DNA from: Vicinamibacteria bacterium
GTDB taxonomy: Bacteria; Acidobacteriota; Vicinamibacteria; Vicinamibacterales; UBA8438
Direction of reading: 5' to 3'
DNA: 45,951 nucleotides
Assembly: GCA_022820675.1 (NCBI GenBank)
Contig: JAJEFC010000206.1
Coordinates: forward strand, 1-45,951
Positions within the stretch are counted from its first letter, which is position 1; each line of letters opens with the position of its first letter. The position numbers and the translations under genes were made by a program. The notes beneath the pieces are model-generated. The model saw only the letters and a program-made list of their open reading frames with translations, ran no database searches and was not told where the DNA came from. Shown here one piece after another: positions 28,113 to 35,876 of the stretch.

Positions 28113-29570
28113 ATGAAGTGCCTCGCCGTCTGCCAGGACGAGCTCCTCGTTCGACTCCTGGCCCGGACGCTCAAGTCGCGCCTCGACGTCGAGTTCATCG
28201 TCGAAGACCGCCTCCTGGGACGGCGCCTGGAAGACGCCGGCATCGCCGTCCACGTCGGCAACCCGCGCCGGGTCGACACCTGGCTCAAGGCCGACGTCGG
28301 TCCCGCCACCTGCATCCTCGTCGAGGACTCCCCCCGCCGGAGCCCGCGCCGGACGATCGAGGCGATATGGGACGCGGGGGCCACGCTCGTGTATCTGCTC
28401 GACACCGAGCGGCCCCGGAGCCCCCGGCAGCAGGAACGGCAGCGGATGCTGACCGCGTCGGGGATCACCCGACTCGCCCTCTCCGAGCTGCTCCGGGGCG
28501 CCCTCGCGGCGGCGCTGGAGCGGTCCATCACCCGCGCGCGGGTCGAGCAGTACCAGCGCTACCTCGCCGACGCCGACCGCATCCTGATTCTGTTGCACAA
28601 CGACCCCGACCCCGACGCGATGGCCAGCGGCCTCGCCCTCCGCACGCTGCTCCACCGCACCAGGGCGACCGCCATCATCGGGACGTTCCAGGCCGTCACC
28701 CGACCCGAGAACCTGCGGATGGCCAACCTCCTCGACATCCGGATCGAGCTCCTCAGCCGCCGCTCCCTCACCGAGTTCCCCCGCGTCGCCACCGTCGACG
28801 TGCAGCCGCACTACTTCGGGGGACTGCTCAACCGCGTCGACCTGGTCATCGACCACCACCCCGCCCGCGCCGGGTACAGCGCCGCGTTCAAGGACATCCG
28901 GCCCGACTACGGCTCGACCTGCACCATCCTCACCGAGCACCTCCGCGCCGTCGACGCCAACATCTCCGAGCGCACCGCCACCGCGATGCTCTACGCCATC
29001 AAGTCCGACACCCTGTTCCTGTCGCGCCACACCGACGAGTCGGACCTCGACGCGTTCCGCTTCCTGTACCCCCTCGCCAACGCCGCCCTCGTCCGCAAGA
29101 TGGAGGGGTCGGAGACGAATCTCGAGCGGCTGGCGTGCCTCTCCACCGCGATGCACCGCAGCAGGGTCGACGGGGCGCTCTACACGTCGCACCTCGGCGC
29201 GGTCGAGCGCGAGGATCTGATCGCGTTCGTCGCCGACTTCCTGCTCCAGGTGGACGAGATCTCGTGGTCCGTGGTGTCGGGAATCGTGCGGCAGAACGTG
29301 GTGATCTGCGCCCGCAACCTCGGCGAGGCGGGCGACGCCGGCAAGTTCGTGCGGCGCTCCTTCGGCGACATCGGCAGCGCCGGCGGTCATCGCGTCATGG
29401 CCAAGGCGGTCGCGTCCGTCGCCCGCTTCGCCGAGAGGTTCGGATCGGTCGAGCCGGACCGCGTCCTCGCCGTCACCCACGCCCTGGCCGGGGAGTTCCT
29501 GCACGCGCCGCCGGCGTCCGACCGGCGCCGAGGCGCCGAGGCTCCCGCCGACGCCGGGCCGGCGGCCTGA
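28113..29570 (+). CDS. DHH-family phosphoesterase with N-terminal nucleotide-binding-like domain
   Basis: In this 485-residue protein, residues 1-140 form a Rossmann-like domain resembling TrkA-N/RCK units (KCLAVCQDELLVRLLARTL; later ATLVYLLDTE). The DHH domain follows, with metal-binding motifs HNDPDPDA (162-169), TVDV (227-230) and DHH (247-249). A DHHA1 domain with GSAGGHRVMAKA (421-432) ends it. Relatives of NrnA/GdpP type cleave oligoribonucleotides, pAp or cyclic dinucleotides. The N-terminal fusion suggests ligand control, but the ligand is unknown. It is monocistronic with a TATAAT upstream. Confidence 0.83.
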   Translation: MKCLAVCQDELLVRLLARTLKSRLDVEFIVEDRLLGRRLEDAGIAVHVGNPRRVDTWLKADVGPATCILVEDSPRRSPRRTIEAIWDAGATLVYLLDTERPRSPRQQERQRMLTASGITRLALSELLRGALAAALERSITRARVEQYQRYLADADRILILLHNDPDPDAMASGLALRTLLHRTRATAIIGTFQAVTRPENLRMANLLDIRIELLSRRSLTEFPRVATVDVQPHYFGGLLNRVDLVIDHHPARAGYSAAFKDIRPDYGSTCTILTEHLRAVDANISERTATAMLYAIKSDTLFLSRHTDESDLDAFRFLYPLANAALVRKMEGSETNLERLACLSTAMHRSRVDGALYTSHLGAVEREDLIAFVADFLLQVDEISWSVVSGIVRQNVVICARNLGEAGDAGKFVRRSFGDIGSAGGHRVMAKAVASVARFAERFGSVEPDRVLAVTHALAGEFLHAPPASDRRRGAEAPADAGPAA

Positions 29571-29618
29571 GCCGGAAGGCCGGCACGAACGTCGTCCCTC
29601 CCGCTCGGGGCGCGGGTC

Positions 29619-31115
29619 CTATGCCGGCGGCGACACCGGGGTCGGGGGACGGGGCCGCGGCGTCGGCCGCATCTCCTCCCCGCTGGGGGCGACGACGGGA
29701 TTGACGAACTGCCGGTACCCGTCGTCGAAGCCGCGGTCGATGAGATCGGTGAGAGCCCACGCCCGATCCGAACGCTCGTCGTACGATCCCGCGAAGTCGA
29801 AGGGCCCCAGCGGATTGTGGGCGGGACGTATCTCGAAGAACGCCTGGAACAGCCGGGCCCGGCTCGCGACGGCATCGCGCGACGCCGCCGCCTCGAGCGA
29901 CTGCAGCGACTCCCCGATGCGCCCGCGGCCGTCGCGGCGCTGGCCCCCCAGGGCGTGCGGACCCGTCAGCGGCGGCTGGGCGGACACGAAGATGACCTGC
30001 TGCACGCCGGCGAGGGCCACCTCGTCGAGCAGGCGGCCGACCGCGTCGGGCCGGTCGCACAGCCGATGCGTCTCGCCCCGCCAGCCGCTGCCGGCGGGGA
30101 ACTGCACGAACCACGGCTCCGTCGCGACCGGCAGGCCGAGGGAGGCGGCAAGGGCGTCGAACGAGTGCCGGGCCGCCCATCCGCTCAGGTCCAGGGCCTC
30201 CAGGGGCCGGTCGCCGCCCCCGCCGCGACGCCGAAAGAACGCCCCCCTGAACTTCTTCGTGAGCATGGCGAGGACGAGGTCGCGGGATCCGTCCAGGTCG
30301 TGCACGACGACCAGGAGCTCGCGGAACCCGGGCTGGCCGAGACTGTCCGAGAGCAGGCGCGTGTACCGGAGCCCGAACTTCTCGGGGCTCGGGCGCGCCA
30401 TCGCCGAGGCGCCCCGCACCGACTTCCACAGGCCCCTGCCGAACCACCGCTGGCCGTAGTCGGCGTCGAGCGGCGCCCCCGCCAGCAGCCACCACAGCGC
30501 CCCGCGCCCGCGCCGCCCCGGCCGCGTCCGGTACCACGTCAGCACCGCCGACCAGCCCAGCACGCCGAGCAGCAGGACGAGGGCGAACACCGTGACCCGC
30601 GGCAGCCAGACCGGCAGCACGGCCGGGGCGAAGACCCAGTCGACGAGCCGGCCGAACCCGCTCGTCAACCACGTCCCGTTCAACCCCGCGACCTGGACGA
30701 AGTAGGCGATGGCGTAGACCAGGGTGGCGACGACGACCACCCCGAGGGGAAGGAGGAGGGTGGCGAGCGCGGCCCCGAGGACGGCGGCGGCCGCAACCAG
30801 CGCCGGGCGCCAGCGGTACAGCCGTGCCGCGCCGGGCGCCGCCCACAGCCCCGACCGCTCCCAGAGCTGGTCGGCGCCGTCCACCGCGCCGAACAACGCG
30901 CCGACGGTGCCGATGCCGCGCCCGGCCATCAGGTCGACCTTGACGCCGGCCTCGTGCAGCGCCCGCAGCACGCCGGCATGGTAGGCGCCGGCGGTGCCGG
31001 TGCCGGTCAGCACCACGGCGGTGCGCCGGTGCGGAGAGTATGGAGCCCTGGCGCCGACCGGGGTGGGAGCCGCCGCATTGCCCGACGGGGTCGGGGCGGG
31101 CGGTCTACTCGCCAT
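29619..31115 (-). CDS. patatin-like membrane protein with an altered active site
   Basis: This 498-residue protein begins like a patatin phospholipase: AVVLTGTGTAGAYHAGVLRAL (33-53) corresponds to the oxyanion-hole GGGxRG region. The following strand, LMAGRGIGTVGALFGAVDG (62-80), is where GxSxG should be, but the nucleophile serine is replaced (Thr70 at the aligned place). Hydrophobic segments near 105-145 and 160-195 interrupt the domain. The C-terminal half has a conserved-looking SYDERSDRAWALTDLIDRGF. It probably binds rather than cleaves lipids; this is inference. Its ATG overlaps the end of greA by 11 bases, so the two form an operon. Confidence 0.72.
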   Translation of the reverse strand: MASRPPAPTPSGNAAAPTPVGARAPYSPHRRTAVVLTGTGTAGAYHAGVLRALHEAGVKVDLMAGRGIGTVGALFGAVDGADQLWERSGLWAAPGAARLYRWRPALVAAAAVLGAALATLLLPLGVVVVATLVYAIAYFVQVAGLNGTWLTSGFGRLVDWVFAPAVLPVWLPRVTVFALVLLLGVLGWSAVLTWYRTRPGRRGRGALWWLLAGAPLDADYGQRWFGRGLWKSVRGASAMARPSPEKFGLRYTRLLSDSLGQPGFRELLVVVHDLDGSRDLVLAMLTKKFRGAFFRRRGGGGDRPLEALDLSGWAARHSFDALAASLGLPVATEPWFVQFPAGSGWRGETHRLCDRPDAVGRLLDEVALAGVQQVIFVSAQPPLTGPHALGGQRRDGRGRIGESLQSLEAAASRDAVASRARLFQAFFEIRPAHNPLGPFDFAGSYDERSDRAWALTDLIDRGFDDGYRQFVNPVVAPSGEEMRPTPRPRPPTPVSPPA

Positions 31116-31569
31116 GAATCGTGACGAGCTTGATCAGTTCGAACTCGCGTATCCCGCTCGGGGTCGGCACCGCCACCTCATCCCCTTCTTCCTTGCCCAT
31201 CAGGGCGCGCCCGATGGGCGACGCGGTGGATATCCAGCCCTTCTCGGGGTCCGCGTCCTCGGGCATGACGAGCCGGTAGACGATGCTGTCGCCGTCCACC
31301 TCGTGCAGGTGCACGGTCGACCCGAAGCCGGCGCGGTCGGCAGGAATCCGGTCGAGGTTCAGCAGCGACAGCTCGGCCACCCGCTTGCGCAGCATGGCGA
31401 GGCGGGCCTGCAAGAAGACCTGCCGCTCCTTCGCGGCCTGGTACTCGGCGTTCTCGCGCAGGTCGCCGAGCTCGCGGGCGCGCTTGATCTCCTGGGGCAA
31501 CTCGCTGGTCAGCTCGCGCTCGAGCTCGCGAATCTCTCCCTCGAATCGCTTGAGCAGTTCCGCCTTCAT
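31105..31569 (-). CDS. greA: transcription elongation factor GreA
   Basis: This 154-residue protein has an N-terminal antiparallel coiled coil (about 1-75) with the tip sequence GDLRENAEYQAAKERQ, whose acidic residues enter the RNA polymerase secondary channel and stimulate transcript cleavage. The C-terminal FKBP-like domain has GSTVHLHEV and SPIGRALMGKEEGDEV. The length fits the family (about 155-160). It is the first gene of an operon with the patatin-like gene. A minus-strand extended -10 candidate lies at 31800-31808. Confidence 0.93.
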   Translation of the reverse strand: MKAELLKRFEGEIRELERELTSELPQEIKRARELGDLRENAEYQAAKERQVFLQARLAMLRKRVAELSLLNLDRIPADRAGFGSTVHLHEVDGDSIVYRLVMPEDADPEKGWISTASPIGRALMGKEEGDEVAVPTPSGIREFELIKLVTIHGE

Positions 31570-31590
31570 GCCGGCGTCGTCTCCACCTGG

Positions 31591-31680
31591 CCGGGAAATC
31601 GTCGCCCGCGGCTCCGATTGTCGCCCAACCGACCCTGCCGGAGTCGGCGCCGAGTCACGGCGCCGACTCCTGGCCCGAAG
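31591..31680 (+). repeat. dispersed repeat family 2, copy
   Basis: A diverged full-length copy: AAATCGTCGCCCGCGGCTCC, TCGCCCAACCGACCCTGCCG, then the hairpin GGCGCCG-AGTCA-CGGCGCC (about 31647-31665) and CTCCTGGCC. Confidence 0.6.
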
Positions 31681-31799
31681 AATGGCAGTCTCCCGGCCGA
31701 TCCATGACGAGAGCCGTCGCGCCGCCCGACCGCCGCCGCTGGACTTCCGCCGCCGGCCACCACCTGCCGGGACCGACGGCGTGTCCGCCAACAGGTAAC

Positions 31800-31819
31800 G
31801 ATAGCACATCTGCTATGCT
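31800..31819. promoter_or_regulatory. divergent extended -10 elements for greA and the methyltransferase
   Basis: On the plus strand TGCTATGCT (31811-31819) and on the minus strand TGCTATCGT (31806 to 31798) stand back to back. Both match the TGCTAnnnT pattern seen elsewhere in the window. The leaders would be long (about 230 and 250 bases), so other starts may exist; TATTCT at 31982-31987 is one alternative for the plus-strand gene. Confidence 0.35.
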
Positions 31820-32075
31820 CGCCCCGGACCCCGACGAGCGGTCCGCAACCGCGCGGGAACCGGCCGGCGGACGGCCGCGCCCGTGCCCCCGCCCGGGCGG
31901 TCCCCCGCCACCGGACAGCCCCGGAGGGTTGCGGGCCGGGAGATGCCCACCCGCGGGGCATCTGCGGAATCGCTTCACAGCTATTCTTGGGTGGGAGAAC
32001 GCTCGATCGACGACGCGGACCCACCGGGCCGCCGGGTCGCGAAAGCCCGCGGAGCAGGGCCCGACTTCCGTAGCC

Positions 32076-32912
32076 GTGGAGCCAATCACCAGCCGGCGCA
32101 ACCCGCTCGTGGCCCGATTCCGGCGCGCCGCGCGCCGCGACGCGGAGGCCGATTCGACCGTCCTCCTCGAGGGCCCGCGACTGGTGGAGGAAGCCATGAC
32201 GGCGGGCGTTCGCGTGGACGTCGCTGCCGTGTCGACCTCGCCCGCCCCGCGCGTGGCGGCGCTGGCCCGCCGCCTCGAGCCGGTCGCCCGGGTCGTTCGC
32301 GTGACCCCGGCGGTAATGGACGCGCTGAGCCCGGCCGCGACGCCGAGCGGCCTCGTCGCCCTCGCCGTCCTTCGTCCGGCCCCGGTCGAGGAAGCCATGC
32401 GGGCGCCGCGGCCGCTGGTCGTCGGGCTGAGCGGAGTGCAGGATCCCGGCAACACCGGGGCGGTGATCCGCGCGGTCGAGGCGGGAGGCGCGTCCGGCGT
32501 GGTCACCGTCGACGGCGCCGACCCCCTCGGGTGGAAGGCGCTGCGGGGCGCGATGGGCAGCGCGTTCCGGCTCCCGATCGCCAGGACCGGGGAGCCCGCC
32601 GCGGCCCGGAGGCTGGCGACGGCGCACGGCCTCCGGGTGATCGCGGCGGCCCCGCGGGGGGGAACCCCGGTGGCCGAGGTCGACCTGAGCGTTCCCTGCC
32701 TGGTCTGGCTCGGGGCCGAGGGGTCCGGCCTCGACCGGGGCGTGGCCGCGACCGCCGACGAGGCCGTGTCGATTCCGATGCGCCCGCCCGTCGAGTCGCT
32801 CAACATCGCGGTGGCGGCGGCGCTCATCGTCTACGAAGCGGCCCGGCAGCGCGCCGGCCGCGTGACGGCGCCCTCGGCGGAAGCCGCGGGCAGTGCGTCA
32901 GGATCGGCATGA
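32076..32912 (+). CDS. SpoU/TrmH-family RNA 2'-O-ribose methyltransferase
   Basis: This 278-residue protein has an N-terminal substrate-binding domain (about 1-105: SRRNPLVARFRRAARR, VLLEGPRLVEEAM) and a SPOUT knot domain. The knot domain has motif 1 DPGNTGAVIRAVEAGG, motif 2 LVWLGAEGSGL and motif 3 SIPMRPPVESLNIAVAAALI. These enzymes methylate the 2'-hydroxyl of a 23S rRNA or tRNA nucleotide using S-adenosylmethionine. The exact target cannot be told. The GTG at 32076 is chosen as the first start preceding the conserved SRRNPLV. Its end overlaps the duplicated start of rarA. Confidence 0.88.
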   Translation: MEPITSRRNPLVARFRRAARRDAEADSTVLLEGPRLVEEAMTAGVRVDVAAVSTSPAPRVAALARRLEPVARVVRVTPAVMDALSPAATPSGLVALAVLRPAPVEEAMRAPRPLVVGLSGVQDPGNTGAVIRAVEAGGASGVVTVDGADPLGWKALRGAMGSAFRLPIARTGEPAAARRLATAHGLRVIAAAPRGGTPVAEVDLSVPCLVWLGAEGSGLDRGVAATADEAVSIPMRPPVESLNIAVAAALIVYEAARQRAGRVTAPSAEAAGSASGSA

Positions 32913-33047
32913 CTTCGCGGTCCTTCTTCGACGAGCCGACCGGCAGCGGGGCGGTCGCGTGATGGGCCCCGCCGCGCCGGCAGCCGCGGGCAGTGAGCCA
33001 CGATCGACATGACTTCGCGATCCCTCTTCGACGAGCCGGCCGGCGAC
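32882..33047. repeat. 100-bp-offset duplication of the rarA start region
   Basis: Copy 1 (32882-32947) and copy 2 (32982-33047) share AGCCGCGGGCAGTG..., an ATG, and ACTTCGCGRTCCYTCTTCGA. Copy 1 contains a decoy 17-codon frame (ATG 32909, MTSRSFFDEPTGSGAVA) ending in TGA. Copy 2 is the real rarA start. Confidence 0.85.
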
Positions 33048-34460
33048 GTCGACGAACGCCCAGCCGACGAGACCGGGGCGCCGGACACGCCCCTGGCCGA
33101 GCGCATGCGCCCGCGGCGCTTCGACGAGCTGGTCGGCCAGGACGAGCTCGTCGGCCGGGGCCGCCCGCTGCGGCAGGCAATCGAGCGCGACACGCTGCGG
33201 TCGATCATCCTGTGGGGCCCGCCCGGCAGCGGCAAGACCACCCTGGCCCGGCTCATCGCCGACGTGACGACTTCGCGCTTCGTCGCGTTCAGCGCCGTCC
33301 TCTCCGGCATCAAGGAGATCCGCGGGGTGCTGGCGGGGGCGGCGGCGGCGCGGTCGCACGGGGGCCGGCGGACGATCCTGTTCGTCGACGAGATCCACCG
33401 ATTCAACAAGGCCCAGCAGGACGCGTTCCTTCCCCGGGTCGAGGCCGGCGACATCGTCCTCATAGGCGCCACCACCGAGAACCCCTCGTTCGAGGTGAAC
33501 GCGGCCCTGCTGTCGCGCTCGCAGGTCTACGTGCTGAATCCGCTGCCCCGCGACGCCGTCGCCACCCTCCTCGCCCGCGCCCTCGCCGACACCGAGCGCG
33601 GGCTGGGCGGCGACGGGCTGCGCGCCGACGCCGACGCCCTCGCCGCCATCGCCCGGCACGCCAACGGGGACGCCCGCGTCGCCCTGAACCTGCTCGAGCT
33701 CGGGGCGGCGGCGGCCCTCGCCTGCGCGGCCGAGGGCGGGACGCCGGGCGAGGCCCGGCTCACCCTCGAGCTCGCGTCCGACGCCATGCAGCGGCGCGCG
33801 CTGCTCTACGACAAGAGCGGCGAGGAGCACTTCAACCTGATCTCGGCCCTGCACAAGTCGATGCGCAACAGCGACCCCGACGCGGCGGTGTACTGGCTCG
33901 CCCGCATGGTCGAGGCCGGCGAGGACCCCCTCTACGTCGCCCGCCGCCTCGTCCGGTTCGCGTCGGAGGACGTGGGCAACGCCGACCCGCAGGCCCTCAC
34001 CGTGGCGGTGGCGGCCAAGGAGGCGGTACACTTCATCGGCATGCCGGAAGGCAACACCGCCCTCGCCCAGGCCGCCGTCTACCTGGCGACGGCCCCGAAG
34101 AGCAACGCCGTCTACCGCGCCTACGGGCAGGCCGCGGCCGACGCCCACCGCGAGGCCGCCGACCCCGTGCCGCTGCACCTGCGCAACGCGCCGACCCGCC
34201 TGATGAAGGACCTCGACTACGGCAGGGGCTACCGCTACGCCCACGACGAGCCGGACGCGGTGGCCGCGATGAGCTGCCTGCCGCCCTCGGTCGAGGGACG
34301 CCGCTACTACGCGCCGACCGCGCGCGGCTTCGAGAAGGAGATCGGCCGCCGGCTCGCCGGGTGGCGGCGCATCCAGGCCGAGCGCCGCGCAACTGCCGAC
34401 GCCGGGCGCGACGGGGCCGGCCCCGCTTCCCCGCCGCCCGATGCGGAGGCGGGAGACTGA
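33009..34460 (+). CDS. rarA: replication-associated recombination ATPase RarA (MgsA)
   Basis: This 483-residue AAA+ ATPase of the clamp-loader branch has the DnaX-like start PLAERMRPRRFDELVGQDEL, Walker A GPPGSGKTT (about 73-81), Walker B ILFVDEIHRF and sensor 1 IGATTENPSFEVN. The C-terminal tetramerisation domain has LISALHKSMRNSDPDAAVYW and YLATAPKSNAVYRAY. It acts at stalled replication forks. The start is ATG 33009. An almost identical 5' end lies 100 bases upstream and may affect initiation. Confidence 0.95.
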   Translation: MTSRSLFDEPAGDVDERPADETGAPDTPLAERMRPRRFDELVGQDELVGRGRPLRQAIERDTLRSIILWGPPGSGKTTLARLIADVTTSRFVAFSAVLSGIKEIRGVLAGAAAARSHGGRRTILFVDEIHRFNKAQQDAFLPRVEAGDIVLIGATTENPSFEVNAALLSRSQVYVLNPLPRDAVATLLARALADTERGLGGDGLRADADALAAIARHANGDARVALNLLELGAAAALACAAEGGTPGEARLTLELASDAMQRRALLYDKSGEEHFNLISALHKSMRNSDPDAAVYWLARMVEAGEDPLYVARRLVRFASEDVGNADPQALTVAVAAKEAVHFIGMPEGNTALAQAAVYLATAPKSNAVYRAYGQAAADAHREAADPVPLHLRNAPTRLMKDLDYGRGYRYAHDEPDAVAAMSCLPPSVEGRRYYAPTARGFEKEIGRRLAGWRRIQAERRATADAGRDGAGPASPPPDAEAGD

Positions 34461-34463
34461 ACC

Positions 34464-34634
34464 ATGCCCGGCGCCCTCTACTACGTCGGCCGCGGGCTCC
34501 AGCTCCTGGGGATGGCCGCGCTCCTCGAGTCGATTCTCATCGCCGGCCCCATGGGCCCCAGCCCCCGCATCTTCGGTTTCGGCGTCGCGGTCTTCCTGGT
34601 GGGCCACTTCATCGTGAAGCGCACCACCGGGTAG
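34464..34634 (+). CDS. small membrane protein downstream of rarA
   Basis: This 56-codon frame (MPGALYYVGRGLQLLGMAAL...) has two hydrophobic segments (about 8-27 and 36-50) separated by GPMGPSPRIF, and a positively charged end HFIVKRTTG. GGGAGA lies eight bases before the ATG, and the gene starts three bases after the rarA stop, so it is probably translated from the same mRNA. I do not recognise the family. Spacing, ribosome binding site and membrane-protein-like composition favour a real gene. Confidence 0.65.
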   Translation: MPGALYYVGRGLQLLGMAALLESILIAGPMGPSPRIFGFGVAVFLVGHFIVKRTTG

Positions 34635-34956
34635 GCGTCTGCACCCTGGCGCCACGCGGACTCCTGGCGGTGGCCGCTGCCGGTCGAGGGGCTGGCGCCA
34701 TCGGGGAGCAGGGCCTGCGCCATGGCACGGCGCGGACTCCTGGAGGGTCGGTTGGGGGCCGCGGAGCCGCGGGCGACGATTGGCGGGCCGGCGCTTCAGC
34801 CGCCGAATCTCGCGCCCGTCGAGCTCCCGACGCAAACCTCGGGGCGCGCAGGCGGCGCTCCCGCGCACCGAACGCCTTTCACTCGTGGTCAGCGTCGCCG
34901 CGCGATGACGACCCGGATCTCGGCGGCGGGCGACACCGGGCGCCTTTCGCTCGCGG
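34635..34956. other. gene-free stretch between the small membrane protein and the methyltransferase
   Basis: The 322 bases hold an inverted copy of repeat family 2 plus a fragment of it at 34650-34672, and the outer copy of the methyltransferase 3'-end duplication. Nothing else is evident. Confidence 0.6.
34715..34792 (-). repeat. dispersed repeat family 2, inverted copy
   Basis: Read on the minus strand it gives GGCCCGCCAATCGTCGCCCG, CGGCTCCGC, CCCAACCGACCCTCCAGGAG and TCCGCGCCGTGCCATG. It is the family's usual order in reverse orientation to most other copies. Confidence 0.7.
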
Positions 34957-35008
34957 TCAGCGTCGCCGCGCGATGACGACCCAGATCTCGGCGTCGGGCG
35001 ACCAGGCT
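34873..35008. repeat. 68-bp tandem duplication of the methyltransferase 3' end
   Basis: Copy 2 (34941-35008) includes the last codons and stop of the methyltransferase. Copy 1 (34873-34940) lies just beyond it with about six substitutions and still encodes ...RVVIARRR. The period is not a multiple of three. Confidence 0.85.
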
Positions 35009-35736
35009 TCCTGCCGGTAGCCGCCGAGCACGGCGTCGACGGCGAAGCCCGCCGCCTCGAGGCGTTCGATCATCTCCGGGACGCTCAACGTGCGGAAGGC
35101 GATGGACACGGGGTAGCTCTTGCGCCGCCCCCGTCGCGTCTCCACGAACTCCTGGTCGAAGACGGTCAGCCCCTGCCCGGGCACCTGGCGCACCGACTCG
35201 ATGAGGGTCACCCGGCGGCCGCCGCTCATCGGCCCGCGGAGGCCGACCCGCCGGGCGTACTCGCCCCACCGCGGCAGGCCGGGGGCCAGGTCGACGCCGA
35301 ACGTGCCGCCGGGGGCGAGCACCCGGGCGACGCCGTGGAGGGTCGCGGCGAGGTCGTCGTCGGAGAGCAGCGACTGCAGCATCCCGTAGGGCGCCATCAC
35401 CAGTTGGCAGCGCCGGTCCGCGCGGAAGGGCAGCTCGCGGATGTCGCCGCGCACCAGCGAGGCACGGGCGGTCAGGCGCGCCCGCCTCAGCCGCGCCCGC
35501 AGCTTGCGCAGCATGGCCGCCGAGCGGTCGACGCCCACGAAGCGGCGGGCCTTGCGCGCGACGGGCACCGACAGCCGCCCGGTGCCGCAGCCCAGCTCGA
35601 GGACGGTGCCGTCGGCGCGGCCGGCGAGGTCGGCCCAGAACCGAACGTCGCGGCGGCCCACTGTCTGGGCGTTCTCCCAGTCGTAGAACCGCGCGTAGGC
35701 GTCCCAGCCGTGCCAGCCTTCGGTGGGGGTGCTCAT
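34957..35736 (-). CDS. class I SAM-dependent methyltransferase
   Basis: This 259-residue protein has a Rossmann-fold methyltransferase core: motif I VLELGCGTGRL (about 44-54), the acidic end of strand 2 FVGVDRS and motif II-like VRGDIRELPF. RVLAPGGTFGVDL precedes the last strands, and the protein ends in AEIWVVIARRR. The substrate is unknown; the opening WDAYARFYDWENAQ resembles small-molecule methyltransferases. It starts at ATG 35736, 140 bases downstream of the mutL stop on the same strand. Its 3' end is duplicated. Confidence 0.85.
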   Translation of the reverse strand: MSTPTEGWHGWDAYARFYDWENAQTVGRRDVRFWADLAGRADGTVLELGCGTGRLSVPVARKARRFVGVDRSAAMLRKLRARLRRARLTARASLVRGDIRELPFRADRRCQLVMAPYGMLQSLLSDDDLAATLHGVARVLAPGGTFGVDLAPGLPRWGEYARRVGLRGPMSGGRRVTLIESVRQVPGQGLTVFDQEFVETRRGRRKSYPVSIAFRTLSVPEMIERLEAAGFAVDAVLGGYRQEAWSPDAEIWVVIARRR

Positions 35737-35876
35737 GCCTCGTCAATCGGACCAGCGCCCGAGGTCGCTCCGAGGAAACCTCGACGCCAGTGGCGGCAGG
35801 GTCGCGCCTCGGGTCTGCGCCGCAGAGTCGCGCGCCAGCGGAATGTCCGGAGCGACCCTCAGGTCGCCCGGGCGCG

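Larger units (their letters stand above)
31570..32075. other. 506-base gene-free stretch between greA and the SpoU methyltransferase
   Basis: It holds a copy of repeat family 2 next to greA, a pair of divergent promoter-like elements in its middle and otherwise GC-rich sequence. I see no RNA gene and no coding sequence with family resemblance. Confidence 0.6.

Noticed and set aside
32909..32962. 17-codon frame MTSRSFFDEPTGSGAVA
   Set aside because: It is the outer copy of the duplicated rarA start and ends at once; not an independent gene.
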